64,000 bases of DNA, from the NCBI GenBank assembly GCA_031081585.1, contig JAVHLY010000008.1, positions 1 through 64,000 on the forward strand. Direction: 5' to 3'. The notes under the pieces were generated by a model. It ran no database searches. It was not told the origin of the DNA and worked only from the letters and a program-made list of their open reading frames with translations. Below, piece by piece: positions 33,887 through 42,808 of the stretch (its first letter is position 1; the number at the start of each line of letters is the position of its first letter). The position numbers were made by a program, and so were the translations under genes. Source of the stretch: Armatimonadota bacterium (GTDB lineage: Bacteria; Sysuimicrobiota; Sysuimicrobiia; Sysuimicrobiales; Humicultoraceae).

Positions 33887-35044
33887 TCACCCGTACGTCC
33901 GGCGCAGGCGGTCGAGGGCCTCCTCCAGACGGTCGTCCGGCGTGGTGAGGGAGAGGCGCACGTACCCTTCCCCCTCCTCCCCGTAGCCGCGCCCCGGCGT
34001 GAGGACGACGCCCGTGCGCTCCAGGACCTCCGCTGCGAACGCCGCGCCCGAGGCGCCGGGCGCGCGGAGCCACACGTAGAAGGTGGCGCGCGGCCGCGGC
34101 GGGGTCCACCCCAGCGCGGTGAGCGCCTCCACCACGCGGTCCCGCCGGCGCTGGTAGACGGCCACGCGCTCCGCCACCGGGGCCTGCGGCCCGGTGAGCG
34201 CGGCCACCCCGGCCCGCTGCACCGCCACGAAGACCCCCGAGTCGACGTTGGTCTTCAGGCGGCCGAGGGCGCCCAGGGCGTCGGCGTTCCCCACGGCGAA
34301 GCCCACCCGCCAGCCGGTCATGCAGTAGGTCTTGGAGAGCGAGTGGAGCTCGATCCCCACCGCCCTGGCCCCGTCGGCCTGCAGGAAGCTCGGGGGGCGG
34401 TACCCGTCGTAGGCGATCTCCGAGTACGAGTTGTCGTGGACAACGAGCACGCCGTGCTCCCGCGCCCACGCCGCCACCTCCTGGAAGAACGCCAGCGTCG
34501 CCACGCCGGCGGTGGGGTTGTTCGGGTAGTTCAGGAAGAGGAGGCGCGCGCGCCGGGCCGTCGCGGAGGGGATGGCGCTCAGGTCGGGCAGGAAGCCACG
34601 CTCCGCGCGCAGGGGGACCGTGACCGGTTCGCCGTCGGCCAGGATGGTGGCCGCGCGGTAGACGGGATAGCCGGGGTCGGGCACGAGCGTGGCCTCGCCG
34701 GGGTTCACGAGCGCCCAGGGGAGGTGCGCCAGGCCCTCCTTGGAGCCGATCAGCGCCAGGACCTCGCGCTCGGGGTCGAGGTCGACCTGGAAGCGCCGAC
34801 GGTACCAGGCCGCCACCGCCTCGCGGAACTCGCGCGTGCCGGCATAGGGCGGGTAGCGGTGGGTGCGGGGGTCGCGCGCCGCCTCGGCCAGGGCGGCGAC
34901 GATGTGCTCGGGCGTGGGCAGGTCGGGGTCCCCCACCCCCAGGTTGATGACGTCCACGCCCTGGGCCTGGAGCGCCTCCTGCTTGCGGTCGAGGTCGGCG
35001 AAGAGGTAGGCCCCGATGCGTTCGAGACGACGGGCTGCGCTCAC
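33887..35044 (-). CDS. dapL: LL-diaminopimelate aminotransferase-type PLP enzyme
   Basis: Fold-type I aminotransferase of 385 residues. 'YLFADLDRKQEALQAQGVDVINLGVGDPDLPTP', 'HRYPPYAGTREFREAVAAWY', 'LIGSKEGLAHLPWALVNPG', 'FLNYPNNPT', 'HDNSYSEIAYDGYRPPSFLQ' and the PLP-lysine motif SLSKTYCMTGWR are those of DapL, which makes LL-diaminopimelate directly from tetrahydrodipicolinate for lysine and peptidoglycan synthesis. Closely related aminotransferases act on other amino acids, so substrate is inference. GTG 35044 lies behind GGAGGGTCAC and overlaps the miaA stop by four bases. Its location in a miaA-mutL-mutS string does not reveal function. Confidence 0.82.
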   Translation of the reverse strand: MSAARRLERIGAYLFADLDRKQEALQAQGVDVINLGVGDPDLPTPEHIVAALAEAARDPRTHRYPPYAGTREFREAVAAWYRRRFQVDLDPEREVLALIGSKEGLAHLPWALVNPGEATLVPDPGYPVYRAATILADGEPVTVPLRAERGFLPDLSAIPSATARRARLLFLNYPNNPTAGVATLAFFQEVAAWAREHGVLVVHDNSYSEIAYDGYRPPSFLQADGARAVGIELHSLSKTYCMTGWRVGFAVGNADALGALGRLKTNVDSGVFVAVQRAGVAALTGPQAPVAERVAVYQRRRDRVVEALTALGWTPPRPRATFYVWLRAPGASGAAFAAEVLERTGVVLTPGRGYGEEGEGYVRLSLTTPDDRLEEALDRLRRTYG

Positions 35045-36009
35045 GTGACCCTCCTCCCGGCGTCGGGCCGCGCAGGGACGCCGCCCCACGACGGCGCCGC
35101 CGCGAACGCCGCTAGCATAGCATGGACCCGCTCGGCCACCGCCTCGGCGTCGAGCCCCTCCACGTCGAGCCACCGGATGCGCGGGTCGGCGCGGAACCAG
35201 ATCTCCTGCCGCCGCGCGTAGCGGCGGGTGTTGCGCTTCAGGAGGGCGACGGCGCGGTCGAGGGGGAGGCGTCCCTCCAGGTAGGGGATGAGCTCCTTGT
35301 ACCCGAGCCCCTGCATGGCCGGCGTGGTGGGCGGCACGCCGGCCGCCAGGAGCCCGCGGACCTCCTCCACCAGCCCCGCTGCCAGCTGCGCCTCCACGCG
35401 CCGGTCGATGCGGGCGTCGAGGACGGGCCGGGGGAGGCGCAGGCCGACCTGCAGGACGGGTTCGGGCGCGCCCCTGCGTCCCTGCTGCGCCGACAGGGGG
35501 CGGCCGGTGTGGTGGATCACCTCCAGGGCCCGCACGAGGCGCCGGACGTTGCGCGGGTGGATGCGTGCGGCCGCCGCCGGATCGAGCCCCTGCAGGCGCG
35601 CGTGGAGGGTGCCGGGATGGGCCGCCTCCTCCGCCTCTGCGGCCAGCCGGAAGGCCGGATCGGGCGGCACGGCGGGGATGGTGAGGCGGTCCACCACCGC
35701 CCGGATGTAGAGGCCGGTCCCGCCGACCAGGATGGGCAGGCGGCCGCGGGCGTGAATCGCCTCGATGGCGGCCAGGGCCAGGCGCTGGTAGTCGGCCACG
35801 GTGAAGACCTCGCGCGGGTCGGCGACGTCGAAGAGGTGGTGCGGGACGCCGGCGCGCTCGGCGGGCGTGGGCTTGGCGGTCCCGATGTCCAGCCCGCGGT
35901 AGACGTTGCGCGAGTCGGCGTTCACCACCTCGCCGCCGACGCGCCGGGCCAGCGCGATGGCCGCCGCGCTCTTGCCGGTGGCGGTGGGGCCGCAGAGGAC
36001 CAGGAGCAT
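35041..36009 (-). CDS. miaA: tRNA dimethylallyltransferase
   Basis: Adds the isopentenyl group to A37 of tRNAs reading U-starting codons; 322 residues. The P-loop is LCGPTATGKS at the N-terminus; 'NADSRNVYRGLDIGTAKP' (Asp for substrate, normally DSMQVYR, here DSRNVYR), 'PHHLFDVADP', 'LVGGTGLYIRAV', 'HPRNVRRLVRALEVIHHTGRP' and 'GLGYKELIPYLEG' follow in the usual order. The change from Q to N in the DSMQ-type motif is conservative. ATG 36009 is five bases after the mutL stop, and the gene belongs to the leftward mutS-mutL-miaA-dapL operon. Confidence 0.95.
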   Translation of the reverse strand: MLLVLCGPTATGKSAAAIALARRVGGEVVNADSRNVYRGLDIGTAKPTPAERAGVPHHLFDVADPREVFTVADYQRLALAAIEAIHARGRLPILVGGTGLYIRAVVDRLTIPAVPPDPAFRLAAEAEEAAHPGTLHARLQGLDPAAAARIHPRNVRRLVRALEVIHHTGRPLSAQQGRRGAPEPVLQVGLRLPRPVLDARIDRRVEAQLAAGLVEEVRGLLAAGVPPTTPAMQGLGYKELIPYLEGRLPLDRAVALLKRNTRRYARRQEIWFRADPRIRWLDVEGLDAEAVAERVHAMLAAFAAAPSWGGVPARPDAGRRVT

Positions 36010-36014
36010 GCGGG

Positions 36015-37841
36015 TCAGCGCCTGAGGAACCAGCGGTCGACCGTCTCCAGTGCCACCCGGACCATGGTGGGCCGCCCGTGGAAGCAGGTGTAGGGGTCCT
36101 CGGTGGCCGCCAGGTCGCGCAGCAGCGCCGTCGCCGCCTCCGGGGTCAGGACGTCGCCGCTGCGGACCGCGGTGTGGCAGGCCGTGGCGATGGCGAGCCG
36201 GCGCAGCGCCTCGTCGCCGCCGCCGGGGTCGGCGAGGGCCTCCAGGGCCGCCCGCACCAGGGGCTCCACCGGCCGCCCGGCCAGCGCCGCCGGCACGCCC
36301 CGGACGAGGAGCGTGCCCCGGCCGAACTCCTCGACGTCGAACCCAAGCGCCGGTGCGGCCGCCAGGAACTCCGCCAGCACTCCCTCCTCGCGGGGACTCA
36401 GGTCCACCGTCACGGGCACGGCCAGGAGCTGGGTCGCTCCCCGGCCGCGCCGGGCGCCTTCGAGCAGCCGCTCGTAGAGCACGCGCTCGTGGGCGGCGTG
36501 CTGGTCGACGAGGACGACCCCCCGGGCGTCCTCGGCCAGGAGGTAGGTGGCGTGCACCTGCCCCAGCAGGCGCAGCGGCGGGAGGCGGCCGCGCTCGTCG
36601 AAGGTCACCTGCGCGGCCGGGACGGCGGCGGCTCCTTGCGCGTATGCGCCGCCGGTCTCGCCGATGGCATCGGGGAGGGAAGACGCGCGACCGGGGAGGA
36701 GCGTCGCCGGCCCCGAGGATGCCGGAGCGAGGGTCGCCAGGTCCGAGGATGCCGGGGCAAGGCTCGCCGCTCTCGACGATGCCGGGGCAAGAGCCTCGGA
36801 GGCGTGGCCGGGTCCCCCGCCCTCTCCGACCTCCCGGATGCCGCCCGGGCCCAGGAGCGCGCCCCGCACCGCGTGGACGACCGCCGCGAAGGCGCGGTGC
36901 TCGTCGGCGAGGCGCACCTCGAGCTTGCGCGGGTGGATGTTCACGTCGAGGGCACCCGGCGGCACCGTCAGGAAGAGCACCGCGATGGGGTGGTGCCCGT
37001 GCGGGAGGAGCTCCGCACAGCCCTGCACGACGGCGCGCCAGAGGAGCCGGCTCTGGATGGGCCGGCCGTTCACGAAGAGGTAGTCGAGGCCGCGGCCAGG
37101 CCGCGCCGCCTCGGGCCGGGTCACCCACCCCGCCACCGCCACCGTCCCCCAGGGGCCCGCAACGGGCACCAGCTGCGCGGCCGTGGACCGCCCGAGCACC
37201 TGCGCCAGCCGCTCGTCGGGCGTGGCCGGCGGGTAGGCCAACACCTCCCGCCCGTCGTGGCTCAGCCGGAAGGCCACGCGCGGGGCCGCGAGCGCCAGGC
37301 GCTGCACGGCGTCGACGATCAGCGCGAACTCGCGCCCCGGGGACTTCAGGAACTTGCGCCGGGCCGGGGTGTTGAAGAAGAGGTCCTCGACCGTGACCGT
37401 GGTGCCGGGCGCGCCGGCGGCCACGCGCACCTCGGCGGGGCCACCCCCGATGACCCGCACCCGGGTCGCCGCACTCTGCGCCGGCGGCCGTGTGACCAGG
37501 TCGAAGCGGCTGACGGCGGCGATGCTGGGCAGGGCCTCGCCACGGAAGCCGTAGGTGGCCACCTGCTCCAGATCCTCCGCCCGGAGGATCTTGCTGGTGG
37601 CGAAGCGTTCCACCGCCAACGGCGCGTCCCCGGGCGTCATCCCGATGCCGTCGTCGCTGACGCGGATGCGCCGCAGGCCCGCCCCCTCGACGACCACGGA
37701 GACCGTTCGCGCGCCGGCGTCGAGGCTGTTCTCCACCAGCTCCTTCACCACGGAGGCCGGCCGCTCGACGACCTCGCCGGCGGCGATGCGCTCGGCCACC
37801 TCGCGGGGCAGGCGGACAATGCGGCCGGGCAGGGTGTCCAT
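36015..37841 (-). CDS. mutL: MutL mismatch-repair protein, endonuclease type
   Basis: Links MutS mismatch recognition to strand removal; 608 residues. The N-terminal GHKL ATPase has 'ELVENSLDAGARTVSV', 'DDGIGM' and 'YGFRGEALPSIAAVSR'. The C-terminal dimerisation domain contains DQHAAHERVLYE, the DQHA(x)2E(x)4E metal-site motif of MutL endonucleases, and a 'CHTAVRSGD' plus 'CFHGRPT' block, so it should nick DNA itself as in bacteria without MutH. The linker (about residues 345-385) contains repeated LAPASS. mutS ends 6 bases upstream, so the two genes are co-transcribed. Confidence 0.96.
   Translation of the reverse strand: MDTLPGRIVRLPREVAERIAAGEVVERPASVVKELVENSLDAGARTVSVVVEGAGLRRIRVSDDGIGMTPGDAPLAVERFATSKILRAEDLEQVATYGFRGEALPSIAAVSRFDLVTRPPAQSAATRVRVIGGGPAEVRVAAGAPGTTVTVEDLFFNTPARRKFLKSPGREFALIVDAVQRLALAAPRVAFRLSHDGREVLAYPPATPDERLAQVLGRSTAAQLVPVAGPWGTVAVAGWVTRPEAARPGRGLDYLFVNGRPIQSRLLWRAVVQGCAELLPHGHHPIAVLFLTVPPGALDVNIHPRKLEVRLADEHRAFAAVVHAVRGALLGPGGIREVGEGGGPGHASEALAPASSRAASLAPASSDLATLAPASSGPATLLPGRASSLPDAIGETGGAYAQGAAAVPAAQVTFDERGRLPPLRLLGQVHATYLLAEDARGVVLVDQHAAHERVLYERLLEGARRGRGATQLLAVPVTVDLSPREEGVLAEFLAAAPALGFDVEEFGRGTLLVRGVPAALAGRPVEPLVRAALEALADPGGGDEALRRLAIATACHTAVRSGDVLTPEAATALLRDLAATEDPYTCFHGRPTMVRVALETVDRWFLRR
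36715..36799 (-). repeat. 30-bp coding repeat in the mutL linker
   Basis: Nearly three 30-base units encode the LAPASS-x-x-A-(S/T) decapeptide repeat in the disordered linker between the ATPase and dimerisation domains of MutL. The frame is preserved. Confidence 0.75.
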
Positions 37842-37847
37842 CGTCCG

Positions 37848-40556
37848 CTATTGCACGCGCCGGGCCCGCCCCTCGGCCCGCCCCTGATCCGCATGACCGG
37901 CACGCCCCGCAGGACCCGCCCGCCCCTGGCCCTCCCGGGCGGCGCGGGCCCGTTCGCGCAGTTCGGAGAGTTTGTTGAGCGCCTCCAGCGGCGAGAGCGT
38001 CTCCACGGCCAGGCTGAGCAGCTCCTCCTCCACCGGGGAGGGGACCTGCAGCGGCAGGGGGATCTGCAGGGCGCCGCGGGCGCGGCCGGGCAGCGGCGGC
38101 AGGAAGGTGTCGGCGGCCGGGCCCACCGAGGCCGCCTCCAGGTGGGCGAGGACGCGGCGGGCCTGGGCGATCACCGGCTGGGGGATCCCGGCCAGGCGGG
38201 CCACGTGGATGCCGTAGGAGCGGTCGGCCGCGCCGGGGACCACCCGGTGCAGGAAGACCACCTCCTCCCCCTCCTCCTGCACCAGCACGTTCACGTTGTG
38301 CACGCGCGGCAGGAGCGCGGCCAGCTCGGTCAGCTCGTGGAAGTGGGTGGCGAAGAGCGTCCGCGCGCCGACGACGTCGTGCAGGTACTCGACCACCGCC
38401 CAGGCCAGGCTCATCCCGTCGTAGGTGCTGGTCCCGCGCCCGACCTCGTCGAGGACGATCAGGCTGCGGCGCGTCGCCCCGTGGAGGATGGCGGCGGTCT
38501 CCTGCATCTCCACCAGGAAGGTACTGCGCCCCATGGCCGTGTCGTCGCTCGCCCCGACCCGGGCGAAGACCCGGTCGGCCAGCCCGATGACGGCGCGCTC
38601 GGCCGGGACGAACGCCCCCGCCTGGGCCATGACGACGAGCAGGGCCGCCTGGCGGCAGTAGACGCTCTTCCCGGCCATGTTGGGCCCGGTGACGATGAGG
38701 ACGGCCCGCTCCTCCACGTCCAGCTCCAGGTCGTTGGGGACGAAGGCTCCCGCCGGCAGGGCCTCCTCCACCACCGGGTGGCGCCCCGCCCGCACCCGGA
38801 GCACCGGCGCCTCGGTCATCTCCGGCCGGACGTAGCTGCGCGTCGCCGCCACCTCGGCGAAGGCCGCCAGCACGTCGGCCTGGGCCAGCGCGGCCGCGGT
38901 GGCCTGCAGCGCGGGCGCGTGGGCGGCCACCTGCCGGCGCACCCCGTCGAGCAGCCGCGCCTCCAGATCGGCCATGCGCTCTTCGGCCCCCAGGATCTGC
39001 GCCTCGCGCTCCTTCATCTCGGCGGTGATGAAGCGCTCCGCCTGGGTGAGCGTCTGCTTGCGGATGTAGTCGGGCGGGACCAGGTGGAGGCTCGGGCGGC
39101 TCACCTCCAGGTAGTAGCCGAAGACCTTGTTGAACCCCACGCGCAGGGAGCGGATCCCCGTGCGCGCCCGCTCCGCCGCTTCCAGGCCGGCGATCCACGC
39201 CTTGCCGTCGCGGGCCGCCGTCCGCAGGGCGTCCAGCTCGGCGTCGTACCCGTCGCGGATGATCCCCGTCTCGCGCGGCGCCCCCGGCGGGTCGTCGACG
39301 ATGGCGCGGCGGATCAGGTCGGTGACCTCCGGGTGGAGGTCCACCTGCGCGGCCAGCGCCTGCAGGAGCGGTGCCGTCGCGGCGCCGAGCGCCTCCCGCA
39401 CCGGGCCCAGGCGCTCGAGGGAGGCGCGCAGCGCCACGAGGTCCCGCGGGGTGGCGGAGCCGTGGCCGATGCGGCCCACCAGGCGCTCCAGGTCGGCGAT
39501 CGGGCGCAATGCCTGGCGCAGGGCCTCGCGTCGGGCCGGGTGGGCCACCAGGTCGGCCACCGCGTCGTGGCGCTCGCGGATCGCCTCCTGGTCCCGCAGC
39601 GGCCGCGTGAGCCAGGCGCGCAGGAGCCGCGCGCCCATGGCCGTGACGGTGCGGTCGAGGACCCCCAGCAGCGTGTGGCGCGAGGAGCCGTCCCGCAGGT
39701 TGGCCAGGACCTCCAGGTTGCGGCGGGTGCCGGCGTCGAGCGCCAGGTAGCGGTCGAGCGCCAGCACGCGCACCCCCTGCAGGTGCGCCAGCGGGCTGCG
39801 CTGCGTCTCCTGCAGGTACTGCAGCAGCGTGCCGGCTGCGCTGACTGCCGCGGGGAGCCCGGCCAGCCCGAACCCCTCCAGGCCGTGCACCCGGAAGTGC
39901 TCGCGCAGCGCCCGCTCCGCCCGTCCGGCTTCCCAGCGCCACCCTTCGACCTCGGTGACGTGCACGGGGGTGCCGCGGTTGCCGCTGTGGAGGCGGCCCT
40001 CCACCGCGTTGCGCTCTTCGGGGGCCAGGAGGAGCTCCCGCGCGCCGATCCGCTCCACCTCCTCGAGCAGCGCCGGCAGGTCGCCCTGGCCGGCTTCCGC
40101 CGCGGCGAACTCGCCGGTGGAGAGGTCGGCCCAGGCCAGCCCCCATCGCCCCTCTATCCGCGCCAGCGCGGCCAGGTAGACGCCGGCCCGCGGGGGCAGG
40201 AGGGCCTCCTCGATGACCGTCCCGGGCGTGATGATGCGGGTGACCTCCCGGCGCACCAGGCCGCGCGCCTTGCGCGGGTCCTCGACCTGGTCGCACAGCG
40301 CCACCCGGTAGCCGCGCTCCACCAGGCGGGCGAGGTAGCCGGTGACGGCGTGGTAGGGCACGCCGCACATCGGCACCCGGCGCCCCTTGCCCACCTCCCG
40401 CGAGGTGAGGGTGATCTCCAGCACGCGGGCGGCGACCTCCGCGTCCTCGTAGAAGAGCTCGTAGAAGTCGCCGAGCCGGAAGAGGAGGAGCGTCCCGGGG
40501 TGACGCGCCTTCAGCTCGTGGTACTGGCGCATCATCGGGGTGAGGTCCGTGGTCAT
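37848..40556 (-). CDS. mutS: MutS mismatch recognition ATPase
   Basis: Binds mismatches and small loops in DNA; 902 residues. The N-terminal mismatch-binding domain has the Phe-x-Glu motif in FRLGDFYELFYED, and 'VPMCGVPYHA' follows. The ATPase domain carries Walker A TGPNMAGKS, 'LVEMQETAAIL' and 'LIVLDEVGRGTSTYDGMSLAWA', with 'ATHFHELTELA' behind it. The C-terminus ends in a Gly/Arg-rich tail. ATG 40556 gives the standard 'LTPMMRQYHELKARHPGTLL' N-terminus; upstream in-frame codons are non-conserved. It heads the leftward mutS-mutL-miaA-dapL string. Confidence 0.97.
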   Translation of the reverse strand: MTTDLTPMMRQYHELKARHPGTLLLFRLGDFYELFYEDAEVAARVLEITLTSREVGKGRRVPMCGVPYHAVTGYLARLVERGYRVALCDQVEDPRKARGLVRREVTRIITPGTVIEEALLPPRAGVYLAALARIEGRWGLAWADLSTGEFAAAEAGQGDLPALLEEVERIGARELLLAPEERNAVEGRLHSGNRGTPVHVTEVEGWRWEAGRAERALREHFRVHGLEGFGLAGLPAAVSAAGTLLQYLQETQRSPLAHLQGVRVLALDRYLALDAGTRRNLEVLANLRDGSSRHTLLGVLDRTVTAMGARLLRAWLTRPLRDQEAIRERHDAVADLVAHPARREALRQALRPIADLERLVGRIGHGSATPRDLVALRASLERLGPVREALGAATAPLLQALAAQVDLHPEVTDLIRRAIVDDPPGAPRETGIIRDGYDAELDALRTAARDGKAWIAGLEAAERARTGIRSLRVGFNKVFGYYLEVSRPSLHLVPPDYIRKQTLTQAERFITAEMKEREAQILGAEERMADLEARLLDGVRRQVAAHAPALQATAAALAQADVLAAFAEVAATRSYVRPEMTEAPVLRVRAGRHPVVEEALPAGAFVPNDLELDVEERAVLIVTGPNMAGKSVYCRQAALLVVMAQAGAFVPAERAVIGLADRVFARVGASDDTAMGRSTFLVEMQETAAILHGATRRSLIVLDEVGRGTSTYDGMSLAWAVVEYLHDVVGARTLFATHFHELTELAALLPRVHNVNVLVQEEGEEVVFLHRVVPGAADRSYGIHVARLAGIPQPVIAQARRVLAHLEAASVGPAADTFLPPLPGRARGALQIPLPLQVPSPVEEELLSLAVETLSPLEALNKLSELRERARAAREGQGRAGPAGRAGHADQGRAEGRARRVQ

Positions 40557-40713
40557 GGGGACGGTCGGAGGCGCGGTGCCGGTCCCTGCTCGTCGCAAAC
40601 TGCCCGCTCTCTTCTGGCTACGCTGCCCGAATCCTGCCGAACAGCGTCCGGGCCTCCCCCCGTTGGGGCATAACAGCCCACGAAGACGACTCTGCGACCT
40701 GAGAGGTGAGCCG

Positions 40714-41301
40714 ATGCCGCGCATCATCCCTGCCCTCGCCCTTGTCCTGGCCCTCGGTTCGGCCTTCGTCACCACCATTGGCGTGTCCGTCACGGCCCAG
40801 GCCGCCGCCCCGCCAGACCCCACCGTCGCCGCGCTCTCCCGTCTCAGCGGGTCGGCCTTCGACATCGCCTTCCTCCAGACGCTCATCCCCCTCCACGAGG
40901 AGGCGGTCGAGATCGCCATGGCCGCCACCCTGAACGCGGACCACAGCGAACTGCTCAAGTGGAACCAGCGTATGGTCGAGCGCAAGAACGCCGAGGTCCG
41001 CCGCATGCTGACCTGGCTCCAGCAGGCGGGCAAGTCCCCCAGCAGGCGGATGGTGGGCGTGGCGTCGGCACCGGTGAAGCAGATGCGGGCGCTCAAGGGC
41101 GCCGCCCTGGAGCGCGTCTACCTGCCGCTCATGGCCGGGCGGCTGGAGCAGACGGCGGCCCTCGGGCGCCTGGCCGCAGCGAAGGCCACCCAAGCCGACC
41201 TCAAGGCCTTCGGCACCCAGCTGGCCCGGGTGGACGGTCAGGAGGCGAAGATGCTCCGAGGCTGGTTGCGGGCCTGGTACGCCGCACCGGCGGGGAACTG
41301 A
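40714..41301 (+). CDS. Exported DUF305-like protein
   Basis: Protein of 195 residues. An N-terminal signal peptide (IIPALALVLALGSAFVTTIG...AQAAA) is followed by a helical region with 'FDIAFLQTLIPLHEEAVEIAMAATLNADHSELLKWNQRMVERKNAEVRRMLTWLQ'. This resembles the DUF305 core 'F...MIPHH..A..MA...L....EL...A..I...Q..EI..M..WL', a ferritin-like fold often linked to metals, but the first His of the HH pair is Leu, so metal binding is doubtful. A second helical half follows. GAGAGGTGAGCCG precedes the ATG. It is divergent from mutS across 157 bases and converges with a lipoprotein gene. Confidence 0.68.
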   Translation: MPRIIPALALVLALGSAFVTTIGVSVTAQAAAPPDPTVAALSRLSGSAFDIAFLQTLIPLHEEAVEIAMAATLNADHSELLKWNQRMVERKNAEVRRMLTWLQQAGKSPSRRMVGVASAPVKQMRALKGAALERVYLPLMAGRLEQTAALGRLAAAKATQADLKAFGTQLARVDGQEAKMLRGWLRAWYAAPAGN

Positions 41302-41305
41302 CGCC

Positions 41306-41339
41306 GACGGCGGTCGGGGCGGCCGCCCCGACCGCCGTC
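41306..41339. terminator. 34-bp perfect palindrome between convergent genes
   Basis: Both halves (17 bases each, starting GACGGCGGTCGG) are exact reverse complements. It lies 5 bases after the DUF305-like stop and 26 bases before the stop of the convergent gene, so it may act as a bidirectional terminator, but it lacks a T-tract on either side. Confidence 0.55.
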
Positions 41340-41364
41340 CTGACCCACCCTGTTCGGGTGCAGG

Positions 41365-42018
41365 TCAGCGCCGCCGGATCCCCGGCGACTCCCGCGTGAT
41401 GACGGCCCCGGTCGGGTCCGGCGCGCAGTCCGTGGTGTTCAGCGAACCGCCGTTGCGGTTGCCGGCGAAGACGACCAGCTGGGTCTGCCCGTCGTCGTTG
41501 CCCAGGGCGCTCAGGGGAACCGTCACGGTGAGGACGTTGCCGCTCACCGCGACGGACGCTTCCCCCGTCTGCACCAGCGAGGCCGTGATGACCCGGTAGT
41601 TCCCGTTGGGTAGGCGGTTGCCCAGGGGCGCGAACTGCCCGTCCCCGATGACGAAGAAGTCCATGCCGGCGGTGGTGCCCAGCACTCCGCAGTTCAGACT
41701 GCCGCCCGTGGCGGTGTTCTGGTCCGTGTTGAAGCCGATATCGAAGGCCAGCTGGATCCCCAGGCTGTCCGGGCCGGAGCCGGCCGGCGGCAGCGCGATC
41801 CCCTGGCTGAAGGTCACCTCGACCGCGAGCTGTCCGGTCACCCCACTCCCTGTCCGGGTGCTCACGACGCGGGTGATGTCGTACTCGGTGGGCGGGGCTC
41901 CGGGGGCTGTATCCCCGACCCCGTCGGCGAATCGGCTGGTCACCGAGGTTTCGACCAGCCCGCTGCACGCGGTCACGACCAGCACCACGACTGCCACGGC
42001 GATGACTCCTCTAGCCAC
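41365..42018 (-). CDS. Lipoprotein of unknown function
   Basis: Leftward protein of 217 residues. GTG 42018 follows GGAGGAG by five bases. The N-terminus is a lipoprotein signal (VIAVAVVVLVVTAC). The mature part is strand-rich with 'TGQLAVEVTFSQGI', 'GIQLAFDIGFNTDQNTATGG', 'MDFFVIGDGQF' and 'LTVTVPLSALGNDDGQTQLVVFAGN', reminiscent of a beta-sandwich domain found in secreted proteins that describe a physical quantity over sequence, but I cannot name the family. The related layout of the exported protein at 46.1-46.7 kb (strands, 'VPIASL', 'PTPAFDIVGG') suggests a common fold. Outer-membrane or periplasmic location is likely. Confidence 0.68.
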   Translation of the reverse strand: MARGVIAVAVVVLVVTACSGLVETSVTSRFADGVGDTAPGAPPTEYDITRVVSTRTGSGVTGQLAVEVTFSQGIALPPAGSGPDSLGIQLAFDIGFNTDQNTATGGSLNCGVLGTTAGMDFFVIGDGQFAPLGNRLPNGNYRVITASLVQTGEASVAVSGNVLTVTVPLSALGNDDGQTQLVVFAGNRNGGSLNTTDCAPDPTGAVITRESPGIRRR

Positions 42019-42296
42019 GTCGACTCCTCCTCTGCCTGCTCCCCCTCCCCGACGGGGCAAGGGCAGTTTTCCCCCTCACGGGACCCCGGGGGCGGCCCCG
42101 AGCGTGGCGGGGCCACCCGAGATCACGGAGCGGGCAGGCGGTCCGGTTCCGCCGTCGAAGGGGCGGGCACAGCGACGCCGGGGCGGTCGCCCATGGGAGG
42201 GAGGATGAGCCCCCGGGAGACCGGGCACGGGAACCTGGCAGGACCTGCCCCCGTGTGGGGAAATGAGAAGTTCGAGAGCTGACCTGGAGGTGATCC

Positions 42297-42743
42297 ATGC
42301 GCAAGACTCGCCTGGCAGCGCTGCTCGTCGCCGTCGCGCTCCTCTCCGGGGTCACCGGCGCCTACGCGCAGGACATCACGGCGATCATTAAGACGATCGG
42401 CATCGGCGCGGCCGTGCGCATGTTCGCGCCCCAGATCAACACCTTCATCAACAACCTCCTGGCGGCGCGTGACGCGCAGACACAGCAGACCACCAAGGTG
42501 GTGCCCATCCTGAGCCTCTCCATCGGGGTGGACGCCCCCGGCCGGGCCACCATCGGGGCCGCCCAGGTGGCCGGCCCCAGCCGGGCCGTGCAGCGGGTTC
42601 AGGCGGTGGCCGCCATCGACGCGAACTTCTCCGGGGTGTGGCAGATCCGGGCCCTCATCCCGGTGGACAGCCTGGAGCCGTGGCGCCAGCTCCGCCGGGT
42701 CGTAGGGGTAGGCGTCTCGGCGATCATCGACGTGCGGATCTAG
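42297..42743 (+). CDS. Exported small protein of unknown function
   Basis: Protein of 148 residues. Clear signal peptide (KTRLAALLVAVALLSGVTGAYA) with cleavage likely after AYA. The mature part starts with a helix ('ITAIIKTIGIGAAVRMFAPQINTFINNLL') and ends in strands ('IRALIPVDSLEPWRQLRRVVGVGVSAIIDVRI'). CTGGAGGTGATCC leads into the ATG. The gene is divergent from the lipoprotein across 278 bases that hold no other gene. I do not recognise the family. Confidence 0.7.
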   Translation: MRKTRLAALLVAVALLSGVTGAYAQDITAIIKTIGIGAAVRMFAPQINTFINNLLAARDAQTQQTTKVVPILSLSIGVDAPGRATIGAAQVAGPSRAVQRVQAVAAIDANFSGVWQIRALIPVDSLEPWRQLRRVVGVGVSAIIDVRI

Positions 42744-42747
42744 ACCC

Positions 42748-42784
42748 GATGCCGGGAGCCAGTCCGGGGATGGCTCCCGGCATC
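42748..42784 (+). terminator. Hairpin after the exported protein gene
   Basis: A perfect 14-pair stem (GATGCCGGGAGCCA and its complement) with a 9-base loop lies 5 bases behind the stop codon, in the gap to the convergent protease gene. There is no T-tract; it may be a factor-dependent or bidirectional terminator. Confidence 0.55.
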
Positions 42785-42808
42785 GTCAGTCGGTTCTCGG
42801 GGTCCTGG

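Noticed and set aside
35041-40368. A 1775-codon - strand frame and a 1531-codon + strand frame over miaA-mutL-mutS
   Set aside because: The + strand frame is a shadow. The - strand frame contains miaA in its end, but the rest runs out of frame through mutL and mutS and has no family motifs.
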